Shown piece after piece: positions 34,414 to 41,622 of a stretch of DNA of 64,000 bases. Numbering within the stretch: position 1 is the stretch's first letter; the number at the start of each line of letters is the position of its first letter. Source of the DNA: Rhizobium sp. LC145 (GTDB lineage: Bacteria; Pseudomonadota; Alphaproteobacteria; Rhizobiales; Rhizobiaceae); NCBI RefSeq assembly GCF_001005825.1, contig NZ_LBHV01000016.1, forward strand, positions 1 to 64,000. The letters run 5' to 3'. Made by a program: the position numbers and the translations under genes. Under the pieces are notes generated by a model that was given only the letters and a program-made list of their open reading frames with translations, had not been told where the DNA came from and ran no database searches.

Positions 34414-36030
34414 CATGCCGCCGCCCGGCATTGCCGGCATCGGGGCTTCCTTCTTCGGCAGCTCGGCGATCATGGCTTCCGTCGTGATCAGCAGAGAAGC
34501 AACCGAAGCGGCGTTCTGCAGAGCGGTGCGGACAACCTTGACCGGATCGACGATGCCGAGCTGGATCAGGTCGCCGTATTCGCCGGTCTGGGCGTTGTAG
34601 CCGTAGTTGTCTTCGTTCTTCTCGAGGATCTTGCCCACGACGATCGAAGCTTCGTCACCTGCGTTGTCCGCGATCTGGCGAACCAGCGACTGCAGCGCCT
34701 TGCGGACGATGTTGATGCCGGCTTCCTGGTCGTCGTTTGCGCCCTTGGCGGTGATCTTCGTGGAAGAACGCAGCAGAGCCACGCCGCCGCCCGGTACGAT
34801 GCCTTCCTGAACGGCAGCACGCGTCGCGTTGAGGGCGTCGTCGATGCGGTCCTTCTTTTCCTTCACTTCGACTTCCGTTGAGCCGCCGACGCGGATCACG
34901 GCAACGCCGCCAGCGAGCTTGGCAAGACGCTCCTGCAGCTTTTCGCGGTCGTAGTCCGAAGTGGTTTCCTCGATCTGGGCCTTGATCTGGTTGACGCGGC
35001 CCTCAATGTCGGTCTTGGCGCCGGCGCCGTCGACGATCGTGGTGTTTTCCTTGGAGATCGAGACCTTCTTGGTGCGGCCGAGCATGTCGAGGGTAACATT
35101 CTCGAGCTTGATGCCGAGGTCCTCGGAAATCACCGTGCCGCCCGTCAGGATGGCGATGTCTTCGAGCATGGCCTTGCGGCGGTCGCCGAAGCCCGGAGCC
35201 TTGACGGCAGCGATCTTGAGGCCGCCGCGCAGCTTGTTGACGACGAGCGTGGCGAGAGCTTCGCCTTCGACGTCTTCAGCGATGATGAGGAGCGGCTTGC
35301 CGGTCTGAACGACGGCTTCGAGAACCGGAAGCATGGCCTGGAGGTTGGAGAGCTTCTTCTCGTGCAGGAGAATGAAGGCGTCTTCCAGGTCAGCAACCAT
35401 CTTTTCCGGGTTGGTGACGAAGTAGGGCGAGAGATAGCCGCGGTCGAACTGCATGCCTTCGACGACTTCGAGTTCGGTCTCGGCGGTCTTGGCTTCTTCG
35501 ACGGTGATGACGCCTTCGTTGCCGACCTTCTGCATCGCTTCAGCGATGTCGAGGCCGACCTGACGGTCGCCGTTTGCCGAAATCGTGCCGACCTGTGCGA
35601 CTTCTTCCGAAGTGTTGATCTTCTTGGCCTTGGCCTGGAGATCCTTGACGACTTCGGCAACGGCGAGATCGATGCCGCGCTTCAGGTCCATCGGGTTCAT
35701 GCCGGCTGCAACAGCCTTCTGGCCTTCGCGGACGATGGCCTGGGCGAGAACCGTTGCGGTCGTGGTGCCGTCACCGGCGACGTCGTTGGTCTTCGAAGCG
35801 ACTTCGCGGACCATCTGGGCGCCCATGTTTTCGAACTTGTCTTCCAGTTCGATTTCCTTGGCGACGGAAACGCCGTCCTTGGTGATGCGCGGAGCGCCGA
35901 AGGACTTGTCGATAACGACGTTACGACCCTTCGGGCCGAGCGTTACCTTGACTGCGTCAGCGAGAATATCGACGCCACGCAGCATCTTTTCGCGCGCGCT
36001 GCGGCCGAATTTGACTTCTTTAGCTGCCAT
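34396..36030 (-). CDS. groEL: Chaperonin GroEL (60 kDa)
   Basis: GroEL forms the double-ring ATP-dependent folding chamber in the cytoplasm with GroES. The 544-residue protein is full length: AAKEVKFGRSAREKMLRGVD at the start, DAVKVTLGPKGRNVVID, the ATP-site VAGDGTTTATVLAQA, RAAVQEGIVPGGGVALLR, and the terminal Gly-Gly-Met repeat ending GGMGGMDF. ATG 36030 has AGGAGT upstream. It is the second gene of the CIRCE-controlled groES-groEL operon. Confidence 0.98.
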   Translation of the reverse strand: MAAKEVKFGRSAREKMLRGVDILADAVKVTLGPKGRNVVIDKSFGAPRITKDGVSVAKEIELEDKFENMGAQMVREVASKTNDVAGDGTTTATVLAQAIVREGQKAVAAGMNPMDLKRGIDLAVAEVVKDLQAKAKKINTSEEVAQVGTISANGDRQVGLDIAEAMQKVGNEGVITVEEAKTAETELEVVEGMQFDRGYLSPYFVTNPEKMVADLEDAFILLHEKKLSNLQAMLPVLEAVVQTGKPLLIIAEDVEGEALATLVVNKLRGGLKIAAVKAPGFGDRRKAMLEDIAILTGGTVISEDLGIKLENVTLDMLGRTKKVSISKENTTIVDGAGAKTDIEGRVNQIKAQIEETTSDYDREKLQERLAKLAGGVAVIRVGGSTEVEVKEKKDRIDDALNATRAAVQEGIVPGGGVALLRSSTKITAKGANDDQEAGINIVRKALQSLVRQIADNAGDEASIVVGKILEKNEDNYGYNAQTGEYGDLIQLGIVDPVKVVRTALQNAASVASLLITTEAMIAELPKKEAPMPAMPGGGMGGMDF

Positions 36031-36083
36031 TTTGAGAACTCCTGAAAAGAGGTGTCAGCGAATTACGAGTGAGCGACCGGCAA

Positions 36084-36380
36084 TCAGCCGATAACGCCCA
36101 TGATGTCGGATTCCTTCATGATCAGAAGGTCTTCGCCGTTGAGCTTGACTTCCGTGCCGGACCACTTGCCGAACAGAACGCGGTCCCCAACCTTGACGTC
36201 GAGCGCGATGAGAGCGCCCTTGTCGTCACGAGCGCCGGTGCCGACGGCGACGATTTCGCCTTCCTGCGGCTTTTCCTTTGCGGTGTCCGGAATGATGATG
36301 CCGCCCTTGGTCTTTTCTTCAGACTCGACGCGGCGAACAACGACGCGATCGTGCAGGGGGCGGAAATTGGTGCTTGCCAT
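36084..36380 (-). CDS. groES: Co-chaperonin GroES (10 kDa)
   Basis: GroES caps the GroEL cavity. The 98-residue protein shows FRPLHDRVVVRRVESEEKTK, the mobile loop GGIIIPDTAKEKPQEG, and VKVGDRVLFGKWSGTEVKL, ending in a conserved ESDIMGVIG. It precedes groEL by 53 bases on the minus strand and is the first gene after the CIRCE element and promoter. Confidence 0.98.
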   Translation of the reverse strand: MASTNFRPLHDRVVVRRVESEEKTKGGIIIPDTAKEKPQEGEIVAVGTGARDDKGALIALDVKVGDRVLFGKWSGTEVKLNGEDLLIMKESDIMGVIG

Positions 36381-36436
36381 TGTCTTATCCCTCGATCAAA
36401 TGACATTGACGGATATCGAAATCCGTATCTCTTTCG

Positions 36437-36463
36437 TTAGCACTCGTCTCCAGGGAGTGCTAA
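36437..36463 (-). promoter_or_regulatory. CIRCE element (HrcA operator)
   Basis: A perfect match to the consensus: TTAGCACTC, nine spacer bases, GAGTGCTAA. It lies 57 bases upstream of the groES start and begins about ten bases downstream of the -10 element, covering the expected transcription start. HrcA repression of groESL at normal temperature is the established role of this site. Confidence 0.97.
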
Positions 36464-36472
36464 CGCGACCCG

Positions 36473-36500
36473 AGATAAGGAGGGCCGCAGAGGGAGTCAA
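36473..36500 (-). promoter_or_regulatory. groESL promoter
   Basis: On the minus strand TTGACT (36500-36495) and TTATCT (36478-36473) are 16 bases apart, immediately upstream of the CIRCE element. The -35 is preceded by C (CTTGAC), so either the vegetative or the heat-shock sigma factor could read it. Confidence 0.65.
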
Positions 36501-36651
36501 GAACGTCGATCAAATTTCTCGTTCGACTTGACCAGCGGGATGTAATCTCGTCTAATCAAGGTATGGGGTCTGCGAGTACCCCACGAGGCGCCATGCCGAA
36601 ATTCGCGTCCTTCATATGGCTATAACATATGTTTCCTAGAGGACACGGATC

Positions 36652-37470
36652 ATGGCAACCTACAACGCTATATCACCCGAAAAACTTGTCCGTTTGATCG
36701 GTACGCCGAAGGCGCCGATCCTCATTGATGTGCGCGACGAGGACGACTTCCCCGCCGATCCGCATCTTGTCCCCGGATCGATCCACCGCGACGACCACGA
36801 TGTTGCCGACTGGGCCGCAACCTATGCCGGCCGCTGGGTGGTCGTCATCTGCCAAAAGGGCCTGAAGATCAGCGAGGGCGTGGCCGCCTTCCTGCGGCTG
36901 GCAGGAGTACAGGCGGAAACCCTGGAAGGCGGGTTCCTTGCCTGGCGGGCGGCGGGCCTGCCCGTCGTGCCGGTGGCTCGTCTACCGGGACAGAATTCCT
37001 CCGGCAGCACGCTCTGGGTCACCCGCGCTCGACCGAAGATCGATCGCATCGCCTGTCCATGGCTGGTCCGCCGTTTCGTGGATGTTCAAGCCCGCTTTCT
37101 TTTCGTATCGGCTTCCGAGGTCGAAGCTGTTGCCGAGCGTTTCGGCGCGACGCCCTTCGATATCGAGGGCGTGTTCTGGAGCCATCGCGGCGAGCTCTGC
37201 AGCTTCGACGTCATGGTGGAGGAATTCGGCCTTGCCTTCCCGGCATTGCAGAGAATGGCCCGCATCGTGCGGGGAGCCGATACCGATCGGCCGGACCTCG
37301 AGCCGCAGGCGGCGGGGCTGCTCGCCATATCGCTTGGCCTGTCGCGCATGTATTCCGAAGATCTGGAGCAACTGGAGCAAGGCATGCTGGTTTACGATGC
37401 CCTCTATCGCTGGGCACGGGATGCCACGGATGAAAAGCACGACTGGGTATCCCATGGCGGGCGGAAGTGA
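36652..37470 (+). CDS. Rhodanese-ChrB fusion, chromate resistance protein
   Basis: A 272-residue fusion. Residues about 8-110 form a rhodanese domain (PILIDVRDEDDFPADPHLVP, then the active-site loop VVVICQKGLKISEG with Cys68, and GGFLAWRAAGLPV). Residues about 120-265 match the ChrB C-terminal domain (LWVTRARPKIDRIACPWLVRRFVD, in two pieces, and GELCSFDVMVEEFG). ChrB-type proteins sense or help resist chromate; the rhodanese part may act on sulfur species that reduce or compete with it. AGAGGA precedes ATG 36652. The chrA gene follows after seven bases. Confidence 0.85.
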   Translation: MATYNAISPEKLVRLIGTPKAPILIDVRDEDDFPADPHLVPGSIHRDDHDVADWAATYAGRWVVVICQKGLKISEGVAAFLRLAGVQAETLEGGFLAWRAAGLPVVPVARLPGQNSSGSTLWVTRARPKIDRIACPWLVRRFVDVQARFLFVSASEVEAVAERFGATPFDIEGVFWSHRGELCSFDVMVEEFGLAFPALQRMARIVRGADTDRPDLEPQAAGLLAISLGLSRMYSEDLEQLEQGMLVYDALYRWARDATDEKHDWVSHGGRK

Positions 37471-37477
37471 GGCGGCC

Positions 37478-38830
37478 ATGCACGGAACAATAAAGGAAGA
37501 AGCCGCCGAGCGCCCCACGTTCGGCGAGCTCGTCTCCGTCTTCGCGCGCATCGGCATCTTAAGCTTCGGCGGGCCGGCGGCGCAGATCGGCATGCTGCAC
37601 AAGGCCGTGGTGGAGGAGAAGCGCTGGCTTTCCGAGGAGCGCTTCTTGCATGCGCTGAACTATTGCATGTTGCTGCCGGGCCCGGAGGCCCAGCAGCTCG
37701 CCACCTACGCCGGCTGGCTGATGTTCGGCGTGCGCGGCGGCATCGTCGCGGGCCTTCTCTTCGTGCTGCCGGGGCTTGCCGTCATCATGGCGCTTTCGGC
37801 AGCCTATGCGCTCTTCCAGGAAACCACCTGGCTGACCGGCCTCTTCTTCGGATTGAAGGCCGCGGTGCTGGCGATCGTCGTGGAAGCGGTGATCCGCCTG
37901 GGACGCAAGACGCTGAGAAACCGCTTTCTCGTCGTGATCGCCGCGCTAGCCTTCCTCGCGCTGTTCGTGTTCGGCCTGCCGTTTCCGCTGGTGGTGCTTG
38001 CCGCCGGCCTCGCGGGTTTCCTGGCCTCCCGGATCTATCCGGCACGGCTCGCGGCGCAGCCGGCAACCGACCTCATGGAAACCAGGCGACCGCCGCTGCT
38101 GGGGTCGCTCCTGACGCTCGCCTTCTGGGTTTTTCTCTGGCAACTGCCGCTGCTCGTTCTTTGGCTCTTTGCCGGCACCGAAAGCCTGGCGGCCATGTTT
38201 TCCTTCTTCTCGCGGATGGCGCTCGTCACTTTCGGCGGGGCTTATGCGGTGCTCGCCTATGTGGCGCAGGTAGCGGTGGAAGGTTACGGCTGGCTGATGC
38301 CGGGCGAGATGGTCGATGGGCTGGCGCTTGCCGAAACCACGCCGGGGCCGCTGGTGCTGGTGCTCTCCTTCGTGGGTTTCATGGTCGGCTTCCGGTTCTC
38401 TCCGGGGCTCGATGCCGTCTTCGCGGGCCTCATCGGCGCCTCGCTCGCCGCCTGGGCGACCTTCGTGCCGAGCTTCATCTGGATTTTCGCCGGCGCGCCC
38501 TACATCGAACGGCTGAGAGGCAATGCCGCCCTTTCGGCGGCGCTGGCAGCGATCACCGCCGCGGTCGTCGGCGTCATCCTCAATCTGGCGATCTGGTTCG
38601 GTCTGCATGTGCTGTTTTCCGAGGTGGCTCGCATTCCGCTCTGGCCGTCCGCGGCGCCCGGCGGAGAGCCGGTCGCCGGCCTTTGGTGGCCCGTCTGGCA
38701 ATCGCTCGATCCCGCGGCGCTGGCACTGTTCCTCGTCTCCGCCTTCCTCCTGTTCCGGCTGAAGCTCGGCATGGTGGCGGTGCTGACGGTCTGCGCGGCG
38801 GCGGGCCTGGCGCTGAGGCTGTTGTTCTAG
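37478..38830 (+). CDS. chrA: Chromate transporter ChrA (two-domain)
   Basis: ChrA exports chromate from the cytoplasm. The 450-residue protein holds two homologous CHR domains. The first has ARIGILSFGGPAAQIGMLHK and LLPGPEAQQLATYAGWLM. The second has SRMALVTFGGAYAVLAYVAQ and GLALAETTPGPLVLVLSFVG. About 11 membrane helices are expected. ATG 37478 (MHGTIKEE) is used; ATG 37454 is an in-frame alternative that would overlap the upstream gene's end. It is cotranscribed with the rhodanese-ChrB gene. Confidence 0.92.
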   Translation: MHGTIKEEAAERPTFGELVSVFARIGILSFGGPAAQIGMLHKAVVEEKRWLSEERFLHALNYCMLLPGPEAQQLATYAGWLMFGVRGGIVAGLLFVLPGLAVIMALSAAYALFQETTWLTGLFFGLKAAVLAIVVEAVIRLGRKTLRNRFLVVIAALAFLALFVFGLPFPLVVLAAGLAGFLASRIYPARLAAQPATDLMETRRPPLLGSLLTLAFWVFLWQLPLLVLWLFAGTESLAAMFSFFSRMALVTFGGAYAVLAYVAQVAVEGYGWLMPGEMVDGLALAETTPGPLVLVLSFVGFMVGFRFSPGLDAVFAGLIGASLAAWATFVPSFIWIFAGAPYIERLRGNAALSAALAAITAAVVGVILNLAIWFGLHVLFSEVARIPLWPSAAPGGEPVAGLWWPVWQSLDPAALALFLVSAFLLFRLKLGMVAVLTVCAAAGLALRLLF

Positions 38831-38921
38831 ATCGGAATTTCCGGTCGCCTCCGAAATTTCCTTGCCATCGCGGAAAAGCTTTGCGATGTCAGCGCCAGTC
38901 GAATTCAAGGAATGAGCGCGC

Positions 38922-39773
38922 ATGGCCAGACGAATCGGCAATCTCAGCGAGGTCGCAAAAGACTACGACGTGGTGCTTTCGGATGTCTGGGGCGTGCTGC
39001 ATAACGGCGTCGATCCGTTCATGCACTCCGCAGACGCGCTCGAAGAGGCGAGGTCGGGCGGCGCGACCGTCGTTCTCATCACCAATTCACCGCGGCTTGC
39101 TCATCAGGTCGCCGCCCAGCTTCACCATATCGGGGTTCCCGATACCGCCTATGACCGCGTCGTCACATCCGGCGACGTGACGCGCCGCCTGATCGCCGAG
39201 GGGCCGAAAAAGGTCTTCCTGCTCGGGCCGGAGCGCGACACCGCCCTCATAGAGGATCTCGGGGTCGAGCGGGTATCCGATCCGAAGGAGGCCAATTCGC
39301 TCGTCTGCAGCGGCTTCTTCGATGACGAGACGGAGACCCCGGAAGACTATACCGACATGCTGCGGGACTTCCTGGCGCGTGACGTGACGATGATCTGCGC
39401 CAACCCCGATCTGGTGGTGGAGCGCGGCCATCGCATCATCCCCTGCGCCGGCGCCATGGCGGCCTATTACGAACAGCTCGGCGGCAGGAGCCGTATTGCC
39501 GGCAAGCCGCACCGGCCGATCTATGAGGCGAGCTTTGCCGCCGCCCGCGAGGTGCGCGGCGAATTCTCTCTCGACAAGGTGCTTGCGATCGGCGACGGCA
39601 TGCCGACCGATGTACGTGGCGCGCTCGCCGCCGGCCTGGACCTCCTCTATATCAGCGGCGGTATCCATGCGGCAGAATATACGGTGAAGGGAGAGCCGGA
39701 CGAGGCGATCCTGAATGCCTGGCTGAAGCGCGAAGGCGCGACGCCGAAATGGTGGATGCCGCGGCTCGCCTGA
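38922..39773 (+). CDS. HAD class IIA hydrolase, TIGR01459 type
   Basis: A 283-residue NagD-like HAD phosphatase. Motif I is VLSDVWGVLHNG (nucleophile Asp), motif II is TVVLITNSPR, the Lys is in AGKPHRPIYEAS, and motif IV is VLAIGDGMPTDVRGALAAGLD. The C2a cap lies between (about residues 90-180) and ends with WWMPRLA. This type is restricted largely to alphaproteobacteria and its substrate is not known. ATG 38922 has AAGGAA upstream. ribF follows after 16 bases on the same strand. Confidence 0.85.
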   Translation: MARRIGNLSEVAKDYDVVLSDVWGVLHNGVDPFMHSADALEEARSGGATVVLITNSPRLAHQVAAQLHHIGVPDTAYDRVVTSGDVTRRLIAEGPKKVFLLGPERDTALIEDLGVERVSDPKEANSLVCSGFFDDETETPEDYTDMLRDFLARDVTMICANPDLVVERGHRIIPCAGAMAAYYEQLGGRSRIAGKPHRPIYEASFAAAREVRGEFSLDKVLAIGDGMPTDVRGALAAGLDLLYISGGIHAAEYTVKGEPDEAILNAWLKREGATPKWWMPRLA

Positions 39774-39789
39774 GGACGGAATTCTCCCG

Positions 39790-40770
39790 ATGACCGTATT
39801 CCACCGCAACGAAAAGAAGGAGCCGCTGCCCGAAGCCCTGAAGGGCGGAGTGGTGGCGATCGGCAATTTCGACGGCGTGCATCGCGGCCACCGCAGCGTA
39901 CTCGAACGGGCGCTTGCGCTTGCCGAGGAGCGCGGTGTCCCTGCTTTGGTGCTGACCTTCGAGCCGCATCCGCGCACCGTCTTCCGGCCCGATGCACCGG
40001 TCTTCCGGCTGACCCCGGCGCCGATGAAGGCGCGGCTTCTGGAGGCTATGGGCTTCCGGTCGGTGATCGAATATCCCTTCGATCGCGATTTTTCGACCCG
40101 TTCCGCGGAGGAGTTCGTCGAGACGATCCTGGTCGATTGGCTTGGCGCAAGCGGCGTGGTGACCGGCTTTGACTTTCATTTCGGCAAGGACAGGGAAGGC
40201 GGACCGGCTTTCCTGATGGCGGCCGGCAAGCGGCGCGGGTTTGCCGTGACGCTGGTGGATGCTTTCCGTGACGAGAATGCCGAAGTGATCTCGTCCAGCC
40301 GCATCCGGGCTCTGCTTTGCGAAGGCGACGTTGCCGGCGCCGCCGGCCTGCTCGGTTATCGCTATACGGTGGAGGCGGAGGTGATCGGCGGCGAGAAGCT
40401 CGGACGCCAGCTCGGTTTTCCGACCGCCAACATGCGGCTTCCGCCCGAAACGGAGCTGAAGGCCGGCATCTACGCGGTGCGTTTCCGCAGGCCCGACGGC
40501 ACGCTCCATGACGGCGTGGCGAGCTATGGCCGCCGTCCGACGGTAACGGAAAACGGCGCGCCCTTGCTGGAAACCTTTCTCTTCGATTTCTCGGGTGATC
40601 TCTATGGAGAGGTCTGTTCCGTCTCCTTCTTCGGCCATCTGCGCGACGAGCTGAAGTTCGACGGTCTCGACCCCCTCGTGGAGCAGATCAGGCGCGATGA
40701 GGAGGAGGCGAGGGCGCTGCTTTCCGGCGTGCGCCCGCTCGGCGACTTGGACGCGAAGATCGCGTTTTAG
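39790..40770 (+). CDS. ribF: Bifunctional riboflavin kinase / FMN adenylyltransferase
   Basis: RibF converts riboflavin to FMN and then FAD. The 326-residue protein has the nucleotidyltransferase domain (VVAIGNFDGVHRGHRSVLER, ALVLTFEPHPRTVF, and SSSRIRALLCEGDV) at about 1-190. The flavokinase domain follows (LGRQLGFPTANMRL, KAGIYAVRF, GVASYGRRPTV, LETFLFDFSGDLYGE). It lies between the HAD gene and a convergent toxin gene; the stop codons are only five bases apart. Confidence 0.95.
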   Translation: MTVFHRNEKKEPLPEALKGGVVAIGNFDGVHRGHRSVLERALALAEERGVPALVLTFEPHPRTVFRPDAPVFRLTPAPMKARLLEAMGFRSVIEYPFDRDFSTRSAEEFVETILVDWLGASGVVTGFDFHFGKDREGGPAFLMAAGKRRGFAVTLVDAFRDENAEVISSSRIRALLCEGDVAGAAGLLGYRYTVEAEVIGGEKLGRQLGFPTANMRLPPETELKAGIYAVRFRRPDGTLHDGVASYGRRPTVTENGAPLLETFLFDFSGDLYGEVCSVSFFGHLRDELKFDGLDPLVEQIRRDEEEARALLSGVRPLGDLDAKIAF

Positions 40771-40775
40771 GGGAA

Positions 40776-41060
40776 TTATTCGCCAGCCGGCGGCCATTGT
40801 CGGGACGTGTGGACGATCGCCAGAATCCAGATCGTTTTGTCATCGACTTCGTATACGATCCGGTAGCTTTCATGAGGCACAAGCTCACGGGTTCCGGCAA
40901 TTGCACCGATTTTCCCATGCTGAGGAAAGTTCTTGAGGCGCGAAACCGCGGCAGCAAGCATATCGTCCATCCGCAAGGCGGCGCTTGGATTTTGGACTGC
41001 GATATAGTCGAATATTTCCACGCGGTCTTGTCTCGCAGCCAAAGTCCAGCGGATGATCAT
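40776..41060 (-). CDS. ParE/RelE-type toxin
   Basis: A 94-residue RelE/ParE-fold toxin: RWTLAARQDRVEIFDYIAVQ at the start, FPQHGKIGAIAGTRELVPHE in the middle, then SYRIVYEVDDKTIWILAIVH and the terminal TSRQWP motif. ParE toxins inhibit gyrase and RelE toxins cleave mRNA; the HTSRQWPP end is the ParE-like form. The antitoxin gene ends five bases upstream on the same strand. Unlike the locus at 25.8-26.3 kb, both genes are intact. Confidence 0.85.
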   Translation of the reverse strand: MIIRWTLAARQDRVEIFDYIAVQNPSAALRMDDMLAAAVSRLKNFPQHGKIGAIAGTRELVPHESYRIVYEVDDKTIWILAIVHTSRQWPPAGE

Positions 41061-41065
41061 GGCGA

Positions 41066-41341
41066 TTAGTTGCCCCGCGCGGCAGCGCGTCGAGCGGCGA
41101 ATTCCTGTTCGACCTCATCATTCGATAGGGTTTGGCCAGCGGTAATCTGCGCTCGCGCCAAATCGACCTTCTTTTGCAGAAATGCCGCGTAATCCGCTTC
41201 CGATTGCTGCTGCTTGATGAAGTCGCGCATCATCTCGCGTACGATTTGTGAGGCTGGCCTGTGAGAGGCTTCCGCGGCTGCCATGAATTCATCCCGGAGT
41301 TCCTTCTCCAATTTCATGGTGAAAACAGCTTCCTTGCCCAT
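41066..41341 (-). CDS. Ribbon-helix-helix antitoxin
   Basis: A 91-residue protein whose N-terminal half (AVFTMKLEKELRDEFMAAAE, then ASHRPASQIVREMMRDFI) is a typical ribbon-helix-helix DNA-binding fold. The C-terminal half is an acidic/Gln-rich helix that would neutralise the toxin (QQQSEADYAAFLQKKVDLAR). ATG 41341 has GGAG at about 41350; a longer frame from 41482 has no ribosome site. TATATA pairs at 41368-41384 upstream may hold its autoregulated promoter. Confidence 0.85.
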   Translation of the reverse strand: MGKEAVFTMKLEKELRDEFMAAAEASHRPASQIVREMMRDFIKQQQSEADYAAFLQKKVDLARAQITAGQTLSNDEVEQEFAARRAAARGN

Positions 41342-41622
41342 CGCTTCGTCTCCATGTGATGAAAAGATATATAACTCGTATATACGCCAATTGCGACCGC
41401 GCTCTGATGTTTTCCCTTCCTTTCCGGCGCAAAAACCCTTAAAGACGCGCCTCATGAGAATATTCCGGCTGGCCCAGATCATACGAATTATCGGCCCGGC
41501 CTTCTCAGCGGCTTGAGAGCGAGCGGCGGGAAGGTCCGGGTTCTCGGCGTTTGTGAAACGCCTTCCGCCACCGAACTTCCATCAGGTAAGCGCCCGTCGC
41601 GGCGCCAGAGAAGATTGCCCTC
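41342..41622. other. 281-bp divergent region between the antitoxin gene and ileS
   Basis: It holds an AT-rich stretch with two TATATA hexamers six bases apart (41368-41373 and 41379-41384), close to the antitoxin start and a plausible promoter/operator for the toxin-antitoxin operon. The remaining part is the ileS leader. I see no T-box, no hairpin of note and no other gene. Confidence 0.4.

Noticed and set aside
36381..36651. A second CIRCE or a riboswitch upstream of the rhodanese-ChrB gene
   Set aside because: Only the single CIRCE element facing groES matches the consensus; the plus-strand leader has no conserved fold that I can see.
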